Shown here: piece by piece, positions 56,101-64,000 of the stretch | Numbering within the stretch: position 1 is the stretch's first letter | Layout: every line of letters starts with the position of its first letter | NCBI GenBank assembly: GCA_017506865.1 | Contig: JAFCMP010000123.1 | Location: forward strand, 1 to 64,000 | DNA: 64,000 nucleotides | From: Tribonema minus | Taxonomy: Eukaryota; Sar; Xanthophyceae; Tribonematales; Tribonemataceae | Direction: 5' to 3' | The notes under the pieces: generated by a model | The model's database searches: none | Told to the model about the DNA's origin: nothing | The model's input: the letters and a program-made list of their open reading frames with translations, nothing else | Position numbers and translations under genes: made by a program

Positions 56101-59100
56101 AACGAAACTGCCGCGCGCGTGACCGTTGCGGTCTGTCTGCGCAGGCGGCTCGGCGTCCGCGGAGCGCGCGGCGCGCGACGACGACGCGCTGCGCGCCTTC
56201 GGCCTCGAGGGCCTCGCCGCCGTCGTCGCGAGCCTCCACAAGGTGGCACGGCTCGACGAGCTAGACTCCATCGACCCCTACCACGGCGGCGGCGGTGGCG
56301 CCAGTTTCGGCGGCGGTGGCGGCAGCGGCAGCGGCGTCGGCGGCTCGCTGCACGAGTCGGAGAGCGACGATGCGCTGCAGGAGCTGCTCGCGCAGCAGCG
56401 GCGCGCGGCGAGCGGCGGCTCGCACGGCATCCACCACCACCCCGTGACGCCGCCGCCGCAGCCACGCGCGCTGGCCTCTCCCGGCTTTGCGGCAGGTGAC
56501 GCAGACGGCCCTCGCGGCGGGCGAGGCAGAGGCTGGGCGTAGAACAAACTAGGCATCGCACAGGACAGATGTAGTGAATACTGGGTGCATGCGCCGATAA
56601 CCTCTGACCAGATTTCGGCCCCGTGACGCCGCCGCAGCCGCGCGCGCTGGCCTCTCCCCGGCTTTGCGGCGGGTGAGGCGGAGAGTGGGCGCCGAGCACA
56701 CCGAGCAATGCGTAGGACAAATGCAGTTTTGATGCTGGATGCGTACACCAATAACCTCTGACCAGACTTCGGCCCCTTGACGTCGCCGCCGTGCATGCCG
56801 GCCGCCCCGGCCCAAGCGGCAGGTGCGGCAGTTATACTTTGAGGTAACGTGAGCGCTGGCCTGAATGGGCGTGAAACAGACCAGGCATTGCATAGGACAC
56901 ATGTAGTTAATGCTAGGTGCGTACGCCAATAACCTCTGACCAGACCTCGGCGTCAGAGGCGTCCACCCTCGGCATCCACCACCGCCCCGTGACGCCGCCG
57001 CCGCAGCAGCGCGCGCCGACCGCGCCCTCGGGCTTCGCGGCAGGTGAGGCAGGACAGTGTCTTGGGTGGCGCCAGCGCAGGGCTCAGTATTGAGCGCTGC
57101 TGTCGTCTTGCCCCTCTCGCCCTGCGTCTTATGATGTGGCAGTGCTCAGCGACGGCATTTGCCGCCACCACCCCGTGACGCCGCCGCCGCAGCGCGCGCC
57201 GGCCGCCGCCCCGGGCTTCGCGGCAGGTGAGGCGGAGCGGACAGGCCCTGAACCGCATGCACAGCTTAGGGCTAGGGTTAAGGGTGATTTAAAAGGTTGG
57301 GGTTCGCTTAGGGGACCTAACCCTAACCCTGACCTAACCCTAACGCCACGGGCATCGAAAGCATCTTGTGATACAATACGTGTAGCATCCCTCAGGAAAC
57401 ACCGTACAAGTGCCAGGCCTTGCTATCCGACTCACCCGCAGCCATATGCTCCTCCCCCCCCCCCCGCCCCGCGCGCGCAGCGACCCCCCCCGGCGCCACC
57501 ACCCCCGCTGCCGCCGCCGCGAACGGCGGCGCGCCGTCGCCGCACTCGGCCTTCGACATGAAGAAACGCATGCAGGAGGAGCTCGAGACGGGCATCGCGG
57601 CGTTCAACCTCAAGCCCGACAAGGGCCTCGCGTACCTGGCGGCGTGCGGGCACCTCGACGCCGCCGACGCGCGCGCCGTCGCCGTCTTCTTTCACGAGCA
57701 CGCCGCGAGGCTCAACAAGACGGTCGTCGGGGAGTACATGGGCAGGTAGGTCACGCGCGCTTTTGCGCTGAGCGTTGATGACGATGATGCGGCGTGTCAC
57801 CTGAGTGCTTGAGGCAGCGGATTGAATACTAGTATTTCCTCAGCGTACGTCAACAGTGCTAAGACGGTATCGGCCAGTGTTCTTTCACAAGCACGCCGCG
57901 AGGCTCAACAAGACGGTCGTCGGCGAGTACATGGGCAGGTGCGCTGAGCGGTGCGCGCACTTTTGTGCTGAGCGTTGATGACGACGTGTCGTCTGAGTGC
58001 TTGAAGCAGCAGACTGAATACTTGTATTTCATCAGCGTATGTCAACAGTGGTGGGACGCGCGCGCCGTCGCTGTCTTCTTTCACGAGCACGCCGTGAGGG
58101 TCAACACGACGGTTGTCGGCGAGTACATGGGCAGGTACGCGCTGCGCGCTGAGCGTTGCTGACGATGATGAGTGCTCAGGGCAGCGAATCAATATGCCAT
58201 CAAAGTGCGTTGACAGTGGGAAGGCAGTCAGCGGCAAATACATGCGCGCCGTCGCCGTGTTCTTTCACCAGCACGCCGCGAGGCTCAACAAGACGGTCGT
58301 CGGCGAGTACATGGGCAGGTGCGCTGAGCGGTGCGCGCGCGCGCTCTTGTGCTGAGCGTTGATGTGCGTTGGAAGTGGTGGTGATGCTCAGGCGTGGCAC
58401 GCGTCGCGCGTGGGCCAGACTTTAGTCGGCGAGTACATGAGCAGGCGCACTGAGCGTTGGTGTTGGTGACGACGCGTGCTGAGCGTGATGAGGCGCGGCA
58501 CCTGAGAGCTCGAGGCAGCGAATTGAAGTCCTCATCAGCGTACGTTTGCAGTGGTCAGACAATATCAGCCTGTGGTCTTCCTTGAGCACGCGGCGTGCCT
58601 AACAAGACGGTCGTCGGCGACTACATGGGCAGGTGCGCGCGCAGTGCGCTGACCTCTGCTGACAAATACATGTGCTTGAAGCAGCAAATTGAAAGTCTCA
58701 TCAGCGCACGTCAAAGCAGTGGGAAGACGGTCGGCGGCGGCGAGTAGTACATGGGCAGGTGTGCATGCGCGGTGTGCGTGCGCGGACCGCTGATGAGGCT
58801 GGCGGTGATGATGCTCAGGCGTGGCGTGCGCGATTGCGCGAGGCGGTAGCAGAGCGCAATCGCGCACGCCACGCCTGAGCATCACCGTCGTGCGCACCTC
58901 GACCTTGATGCCTTCAACCACTGCGTCGATTGCTGCATCACCGCCTCTCACGTGACCCTCCATCTTCAACCCCCTCCCTGCGCCTCACATCCTTCCTCTA
59001 CTGCTGCCGCCTCCGCCACCGCCGACGCCATTTCCGCCGCCATTTCCGCCGCCGCTGCTGCCGCCGCTGCCGCCACCACCGCCGCCACATCCGCTGCCGC

Positions 59101-62100
59101 CGCTGCCGCCGCCGCCGCTGCCGCCGCCGCCGCCAGGGGGCGCGACGACCACGGCGGCTTCGGCGTCGCGGTGCTGCACGCGTACGTGGACCTCATGTCG
59201 TTCCGCGGCCTGGCCTTTGACGAGGCGATCCGCCACTTCCTCGCGGGCTTCCGCCTGCCCGGCGAGGCGCAGAAGATCGACCGCGTCATGGAGAAGTTCG
59301 CAGAGCGCTACTGCCTCGACAACGCGGGCGTCTTCCCGAACCCCGACACGGCATTCATCCTCGCCTTCAGCGTCATCATGCTCAACACGGACCTGCACAA
59401 CCCCGCGATCCGCGAGGACCGCCGCATGACCAAGGCGGGCTTCATCGGCAACTCGCGCGGCATCAGCGCCGGCGGCACGGACCTGCCCGAAGAGCTGCTC
59501 GGCGCGATCTTCGACCGCATCGCTGCGGCTCCCATCAGCCTCAAGGTGAGCGCGGAGCACATACGCAAATCTAGCAGCGCTAGGTCCAGGGTTAGGGTTA
59601 AGGTTAGGGTTAGGGTGAGCGTTAGGCTTGTTCGAGAGATCTTTGACCGCATCGCCGTTGCGCCCATCAGCCTCAAGGTGAGCTCGGCACAAGCTGGCAG
59701 CGCTAGGGTTAGGGTTAGGTTCAAAGTCAAGTTAGGGTAAGGCTCATTAGCGAGATCTTGGACCGCATCGCCGCCGCGCCCATCAGCCTCAGGGTGAGCG
59801 CGCCTAGCACTGCTGCGGGTGACGACGTGTGCAACGGGCAGGGCAGGGGCGGCGCGGCGCAATGAGCGGCGAGGATGTGCACTAAACTAAACCTTGAGAG
59901 TTCAAGTCTTATGACTTCAAGCGGCCTTCAGCCTCAAATTGAGCGCTGAGCGCTGCTGCGGGCGACGGAGGTGCAATGAGCAAGGGGGCAACGGCAGCGC
60001 GGTCGTCGGCGGCGGCGCGTCAACACTTGCAGTTGGTTATGTGTGCTCTCCTGCACGCGTACGCCGCTGCTGATACTCACCGTCGTGTTACAAACGGCGT
60101 GCGCGTTGCATGCAGGAGGACGACGACAGACGCACCAAGCAGGGCAAGGGCAGCGCGGCGCTGGGCGGCGGCGCAGCCAACCTGCAGGACATGCTCGGGG
60201 GCGCCGCCGCCAAGCGGCGCGCGCGCGACGAGGCGCTCGAGCGCGAACGCGAGGACATGCTCAAGGTGAATACATATCTGAAAGTATTCGCTGAAGCGTG
60301 TGTGCAGATGTGATTGTTGGTTTCAATAATTTCAAGGTGGATATGTTGTGCATGACAAGGCTTGTAATAATATGCGCAAATAGAGCCATTTACCTCTTGT
60401 ACTTGTATATGCCGCCAAGAGGCGCGCGCGCGATGAGGCGCTCGAGCGAGAGCGCGAGGACCTACTCAAGGTGAGTGAGTTGTTTTACTAGATTGTTTTG
60501 GTATAATGGAAAAGATTCAAAATATCGCTGAGCTCTAGGTGACGAGGTGTGGTTAGCCGCCAGTGCCTTCCACAGATCACAGCGGTCACCGCTGTATGTC
60601 ATGTTACTTCCGAAGTGTATGTATGCAGACTCGCATCGGCATCCGCTTTCCCACGCCACTGCAACACAGCTCGGCAGCGCTGTCCCGGCGCGCGTAGTCC
60701 TGTGCAAGCACCACGCTGCCGGGCGCCGCTTTTTAACTTGAAGTGTGGCAGTCATCGCCGAGTTGCATCGATGCTCGCTCTCCCGTGCCACATCGAAGCA
60801 CAGCTCAGTCGCCTGCGTAAGCCTCACGGCACATTTGAGTTGTGTGTTGTCCTACCGCGCGCGGTTCCGCACGGACGCGCTGCGGTCGCACAACGCCGTC
60901 ATATATTCGCTGTATAGACACGTACACTGAAATAGAAGTATTGTGTAGAGTGTTAGTGTGTCGGAGCGCGATTAAGACGTGATGACGCACCATACTTTCC
61001 CGCCGCGCGCAGTCTGGCGCGAAGGCGCTGCGCTCGCAGAACTATGATACTGCTTCAAGCACTTGAAGTGGCATGACAGTCTCGGAGGGGAATCTAATGC
61101 GTAACCCCCGCCCCCCTCATGCTTCCCTGCCGCGCGCAGTCCGGCGCGGAGGCGCTGCGCTCGCAGAACGCCGCCAAGCGCCGCGGCAGCGCGCGCTACA
61201 TCAACGCGGACGACGCGCCGTCTCTGGCGCCGCACGCGCAGCCCATGTTCGAGGTCGCCTGGGGCCCGGCGTTCGGCGCGTTCAGCCAGGTCAGGGCTAG
61301 GGTTAGGATTAGGGTTAAGGTTATGGTTAGTAGTATGGTTAGGGTTAGGGCTAGGGCGCCGCATGCGCAGCCCATGTTCGAGGTCGCGCGTTCAGCCAGG
61401 TCAGGGTTGGGATTAGGGTTACGGTTAGGTGGTTTAGGTTTAGACGTGGCGGTTTCTTGAGATTTGTGCGGTGCGCCTCATGAGGCAAAGGCGCGCTGAG
61501 GGCCTGCAAGCAGCCCGTGGTCGAGGCCGTCTGGCGCCCGGCGTTCGGCGCGTTCAGCCAGGTCAGTTTGCGGTTTCTGAAGTGCGCGGTCAGTGAGGTG
61601 AACTCACGGTTTCTGATGCGCGCGCGGTGCGAGGGTTGGGGTTAGCGTCAGGGTTGGGGTCAGGGTTAAAGGTAGGGTAGGGGCGCCTGGGGGCCGGCGA
61701 TCGGCGCGTCCAGCCGGGCCAGTCTGCGGTTTCTGATGTGTGCGAGACACGAGGCGTCAATGTTTGTTTGAGCTGCACCAAGCAAGGCGCATCGAAGCCT
61801 GCGAGAGTGCTGAGCGTTGACGCGCCGTTCACGGTGCGTGCAAGGCGCGATAAAGCTTGCACACAGAAGTGTGTTTGTCTACTGTGGTTATGGTGGCACT
61901 GTTTGACTCATGGCCAATGACTGCAGCAGCGGCGACCACGGTTATTGGTGGAAGGCACTTGCGGCTAACCATCCCTTGTCACCTAGAGCTCAACGATCTT
62001 TTTTATTCGTTTTTCATTTGGGTCAGGGCTAGGGAATTGGGTCAAGGTTGAGGTGAGGGCGCTATCCCTGAGTCAAATGCGCGCGGCGTGCCTGCCGTGT

Positions 62101-64000
62101 GAGGCAACCCGCTCCCAGAGAGCTGAGCCTCATGTGGTCGAGTGCGGCCCTTAGTATTAGGGTTAAATTTAGGATTACTGCATCACCGTGCCTGTGAGGT
62201 CGCGCAGCTTATGGTTAGGGTTAGTGTTTAGGGTCAGCTAACCCTAAACCCGTATCCTAACGCAGCTTGCCAGAGCCCGCCCACCACCGTACAACCAAAC
62301 CACAGTGCGTGTGCCTTTTCGTGCGCGGAGGCCTGCGACCGCGCTGAGCGCTACTGCGTCGTTTGCGCCTTGGGGTTAGGGTTAGGGTTAGCGAGCGGCA
62401 GCGCTCGTCGACACGGTCGCTGCGCCAGAGGCGCTGCTCAGCTGTGTACGCATCCACATTTGTCTGGCGTTGCATGACCACTGCATGTTTTGGTGAGGTG
62501 CGCTTCGATGACGAGACGAGAGAAGCTTGACCAGCAATTCACCGAAAGTACTGATTCGCGGAGCACCTGGGGCGGTGGCGCGAACTTCAAAGTCAAACTC
62601 AACATCTTGCGAGGCGAATGGTAAAAGCACTGTACCGCAGCCATCGGCATACACCACAGACTACCACACATTCATTGAAGCTGAGCATTGCTGAGCGTTG
62701 CGTACCTGCAGCACTCCCCCCCTCCCCCGCTTGCTGCCTGAAACTTCAATCTGACCCCCCTCCCTCTCCCCCTGTGCGCAGGTCCTGGAGTTCGCCGAAG
62801 AGCCCAAGACGGTGGCGCTGTGCCTGCGCGGCCTGCGCCAGGGCGTGCGCCTCGCAGGCGCGCTCGACATGTCAACAGCGCGCGAGGCCTTCGTCAATGC
62901 CATCGCCAAGTACGTTCCCCCTTTCCCTTCGGCCCAACCCGCTGCTGTCACGGTAGCAGCTAATCCTAAACCTAATCCTAACTTTAAGCCAAGAAGCAGT
63001 ATGACATGAAGCGTTCGTTGCAAGCGAGGCCTTTGTCAACGCAGGTGCCCTCTCCCCCCCTCCTGGCCCTTCCAGTAAAGGATTTGATACGCGAGAGCTA
63101 AGCCATTAAATAGATGCTACAGTTTGCCGCAAATAAGGCCTGCATCAACACGATTGCAAAGTCACAGCTCACCCTGCTCTACTTCCAGATGGCCAGGTTT
63201 GCTCGCATAATGCCATCGTACGACAGCACGCTCCGCGTGCGACAGTAGCCGCCTTCCAACAGCTTGCCTTGCTTGAAATTTATCAGCGGCCACTACACCT
63301 GCATTCAGGGTGCGAGTTGCCAGCATAGCGTGCGCACAGTAATCGACAGGCGCTGGACGAAGGCCAAACGTAGCTGAAGCAGGGGGATCAACAGGGTACG
63401 CCAGGTTGCGCGACGGGCGAGTACTCGACCTGCGAAGTACGATTTATCTTACGGGTGAACCGGGTCGCTGTTAGGATTACGATCTATCATAATCGAACGT
63501 TATAATCGAACGCTGTATCAATCAGCTAACCGTCCTTAACAATGTGACTTTGATATAAGTCACGTACACTTCGAAGCATGGAGTTTTGCGTACACGAGTG
63601 ACCCCCCCCCCCCCCCCATGCGCACCCCCACCCCTCCCCCCCTCATCGTCCCCCCCCCCCCACGCAGGTACACGGTCGTCGACAGCGCGCGCGACCTGCG
63701 TCCCAAGTCCGTCGCGTGCATCAACGCGCTGCTCGCGGTGGCGCTCTCCGACGGCAACCTGCTGCGCGAGTCCTGGTCCGCAGTGCTCAACTGCGCGTCG
63801 CGCCTCGCGCGCCTCCAGCTCTCCGCGAGCGGCCTCGCCACCGACGACGCCTTCTTCTCCGCGGACCCTATCGTCGACGCGTCCGTCGCCGACGGCGCTG
63901 CTGCTGCCGGCCGCGGCGGCGGCAACGCGCAGTGGGACTGGGTCGCGGACCTCAAGCGCACGTTCGACAGCGGCGCCGCGGCGGCGGCGGCGGGGTTCGG
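50128..64000 (+). CDS. BIG-type ARF guanine-nucleotide exchange factor (Sec7), 3' end outside window
   Basis: Ten exons with consistent phase: 50128-51131, 53611-53944, 54576-54735, 56145-56495, 57481-57745, 59137-59545, 60116-60265, 61140-61289, 62782-62909 and 63668 onward. Exon 1 is the DCB domain (FMESFKKVRKASSRKHKELR, dimer interface). Exons 2-3 are the HUS box with the FLNYDCDLY motif. The Sec7 domain starts in exon 5 (KKRMQEELETGIAAFNLKP) and ends in exon 6, with the catalytic glutamate loop FRLPGEAQKI, FAERYC and FSVIMLNTDLHNP. Exons 8-10 are HDS repeats (RESWSAVLNCASRL). It activates ARF GTPases at the trans-Golgi or endosome for vesicle budding. About 1,150 residues are read, roughly two thirds of the family length. 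Low-complexity Gly/Ala/Pro stretches in exons 1 and 4 are unusual. All nine introns contain copies of splice junctions; several also have telomere-like runs. Confidence 0.93.
51839..51953 (-). repeat. Dispersed 115-bp repeat, copy 2
   Basis: Exact reverse complement of 31503-31617. It lies in ARF-GEF intron 1. Confidence 0.9.
52969..53006. repeat. Telomere-like run in ARF-GEF intron 1
   Basis: TTAGGGTTAGGGTTAGGG followed by degenerate AGGGCTAGGGTTA units. Confidence 0.85.
53205..53658 (+). repeat. Echo of exon 2 start in intron 1 (two copies)
   Basis: The acceptor plus first 50 bases of exon 2 (53605-53658) recurs at 53465-53518 (period about 138) and more diverged at 53205-53260. The following 60 bases of each unit also match, so the unit carries exon and intron sequence. 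Confidence 0.85.
53950..53986. repeat. Telomere-like CCCTAA run in ARF-GEF intron 2
   Basis: CCCTAACCTAACCATAACCCTGACCCTAA begins six bases after the donor of exon 2. Confidence 0.85.
54230..54610 (+). repeat. Echo of exon 3 start in intron 2, with poly-C tracts
   Basis: A C22 tract ends at an acceptor at 54373; the exon-like text TTCTACGACCTCTGCAC follows it at 54377 and again inside exon 3 at 54594. The preceding intron sequence is also duplicated. Confidence 0.85.
55035..55070. repeat. Telomere-like run in ARF-GEF intron 3
   Basis: GGGTTAGGCTAGGGTTAGGG and similar units; a shorter one lies at 55428-55441. Confidence 0.85.
55531..56190 (+). repeat. Echo of exon 4 start in intron 3 (four copies)
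   Basis: Copies of the acceptor and exon start GGCGGCTCGGCGTCCGCG begin at 55531, 55685, 55837 and 56013, before the real exon at 56145. Spacings are 154, 152, 176 and 131 bp. The third copy also matches further into the exon (GCGCGGCGCGCAACGACGAC). Confidence 0.85.
56443..57225 (+). repeat. Echo of exon 4 end in intron 4 (four copies)
   Basis: The exon end ending GGCTTTGCGGCAG, with donor, recurs at 56621-56671, 56775-56822, 56970-57042 and 57151-57225. Three copies keep a donor-like GGTGAGG. About 100 bases of intron between the copies are also repeated (for example AACCTCTGACCAGA at three places). Confidence 0.9.
57265..57345. repeat. Telomere-like runs in both orientations, ARF-GEF intron 4
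   Basis: TAGGGCTAGGGTTAAGGG lies at 57267-57284, and CCTAACCCTAACCCTGACC follows at about 57318-57345. Confidence 0.85.
57685..58759 (+). repeat. Echo of exon 5 end in intron 5 (six copies)
   Basis: The exon end CTCAACAAGACGGTCGTCGG...TACATGGGCAG and donor recur at 57879-57939, 58061-58134, 58246-58319, 58424-58445 (partial), 58573-58632 and 58723-58759. The third copy is almost unchanged for 75 bases and still reads as Sec7-domain protein. This is the longest such array in the window. Confidence 0.92.
58810..58883. repeat. Perfect 30-bp inverted repeat with 14-nt loop
   Basis: The arm starting GATGCTCAGGCGTGGCGTGC at 58810-58839 is exactly complementary to 58854-58883. It lies in ARF-GEF intron 5, just after the echo array, and would form a strong stem in the pre-mRNA or a cruciform in DNA. 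Confidence 0.92.
59500..60180 (+). repeat. Echoes of exon 6 end and exon 7 start in intron 6
   Basis: The exon 6 end (GACCGCATCGC...CCCATCAGCCTCAAG) recurs at 59634-59685 and 59749-59800, each with a GGTGAGC donor. Diverged copies of the exon 7 start (GCAAGGGCAGCGCGG-like) are at 59815-59870 and 59957-60030. Both edges of one intron are echoed. Confidence 0.8.
59583..59740. repeat. Telomere-like runs in ARF-GEF intron 6
   Basis: Two blocks of AGGGTTAGGG-type units at 59588-59625 and 59703-59740, each following an exon 6 echo. Confidence 0.85.
60200..61170 (+). repeat. Echoes of exon 7 end and exon 8 start in intron 7
   Basis: The exon 7 end (GCGCGCGCGACGAGGCGCTC and onwards to CTCAAG) recurs at 60410-60475 with its donor. 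The exon 8 start (CGCGCAGTCCGGCGCGG) recurs at 60858-60905 and 61001-61050. Confidence 0.85.
61240..61725 (+). repeat. Echo of exon 8 end in intron 8 (three copies)
   Basis: The exon 8 end (CCATGTTCGAGGTCGC ... GTTCAGCCAG with GTCAGG donor) recurs at 61352-61410, 61510-61570 and 61680-61725, increasingly diverged. Confidence 0.85.
61294..61445. repeat. Telomere-like run beginning at the exon 8 donor
   Basis: GTCAGGGCTAGGGTTAGG starts at the donor and continues as degenerate AGGGTTA units; a second block follows the echo at about 61400. Further blocks are at 61636-61680, 62155-62250 and 62370-62392. Confidence 0.85.
62870..63165 (+). repeat. Echo of exon 9 end in intron 9 (two short copies)
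   Basis: The exon 9 end GAGGCCTTCGTCAATGCC recurs as GAGGCCTTTGTCAACGC at 63026-63043 and as AAGGCCTGCATCAACACGAT at about 63135. Telomere-like CCTAAACCTAATCCTAA lies between, near 62964. Confidence 0.65.

Noticed and set aside
57685..58759. CRISPR-like spacing of repeats
   Set aside because: Units are diverged copies of a coding exon end in a eukaryotic intron, with no short identical repeats and no cas genes.
35538..62392. Real chromosome end or telomere
   Set aside because: The TTAGGG runs are short, degenerate, internal and in both orientations, inside introns of intact genes.

Overview
The window is nuclear DNA of a eukaryotic alga. Genes are split by spliceosomal introns (GT-AG, plus one likely GC-AG), exons are GC-rich, and intergenic DNA is less so. 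Host genes found include 40S ribosomal protein uS9/S16, a BIG-type ARF-GEF, an equilibrative nucleoside transporter, a fatty-acid elongase, a FYVE protein and a Mediator-like subunit. Two N-termini (a low-molecular-weight tyrosine phosphatase at 3260 and a methyltransferase at about 40936) look like signal peptides followed by a phenylalanine, the 'A-F' start of targeting sequences for red-lineage complex plastids. That suggests a photosynthetic stramenopile or haptophyte; the species cannot be settled by reading.

Layout. 351-9136: S-formylglutathione hydrolase (minus) and a plastid-type phosphatase (plus) share a 147-bp divergent promoter, followed by a FYVE/PH-like protein. 10643-21598: a large Mutator-like element bounded by inverted repeats of about 145 bp, with a decayed SWIM transposase whose tail carries a PDZ-like domain. 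21604-26474: a compact GC-rich virus-like cassette directly abutting that element, with an origin-binding-protein-type helicase, a double DUF5710 protein, a small ankyrin protein and a tyrosine recombinase. 26475-32308: mostly gene-poor, with one frameshifted ankyrin gene of the giant-virus/algal 'GCPWD' type. 32309-48737: a dense set of short host genes, several with divergent promoters. 50128-64000: one long BIG/Sec7 ARF-GEF gene that runs off the window.

The main discovery candidate is in the introns. In the ARF-GEF gene every one of the nine introns contains diverged tandem copies ('echoes') of the adjoining exon end together with its splice site and nearby intron sequence, up to six copies per intron. 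The nucleoside transporter and methyltransferase introns show the same. Eight of these introns also carry degenerate TTAGGG/CCCTAA telomere-like runs. This looks like an active or recent process of intron growth by repeated duplication of splice junctions, possibly at repaired breaks.

Single-base frameshifts recur in the hydrolase, the transposase (three), the helicase (in a G7 run) and the ankyrin gene. They may be real decay or uncorrected assembly indels, and this affects how several entries should be read. Exon coordinates were derived by hand from reading frame, splice consensus and phase, without transcript evidence.
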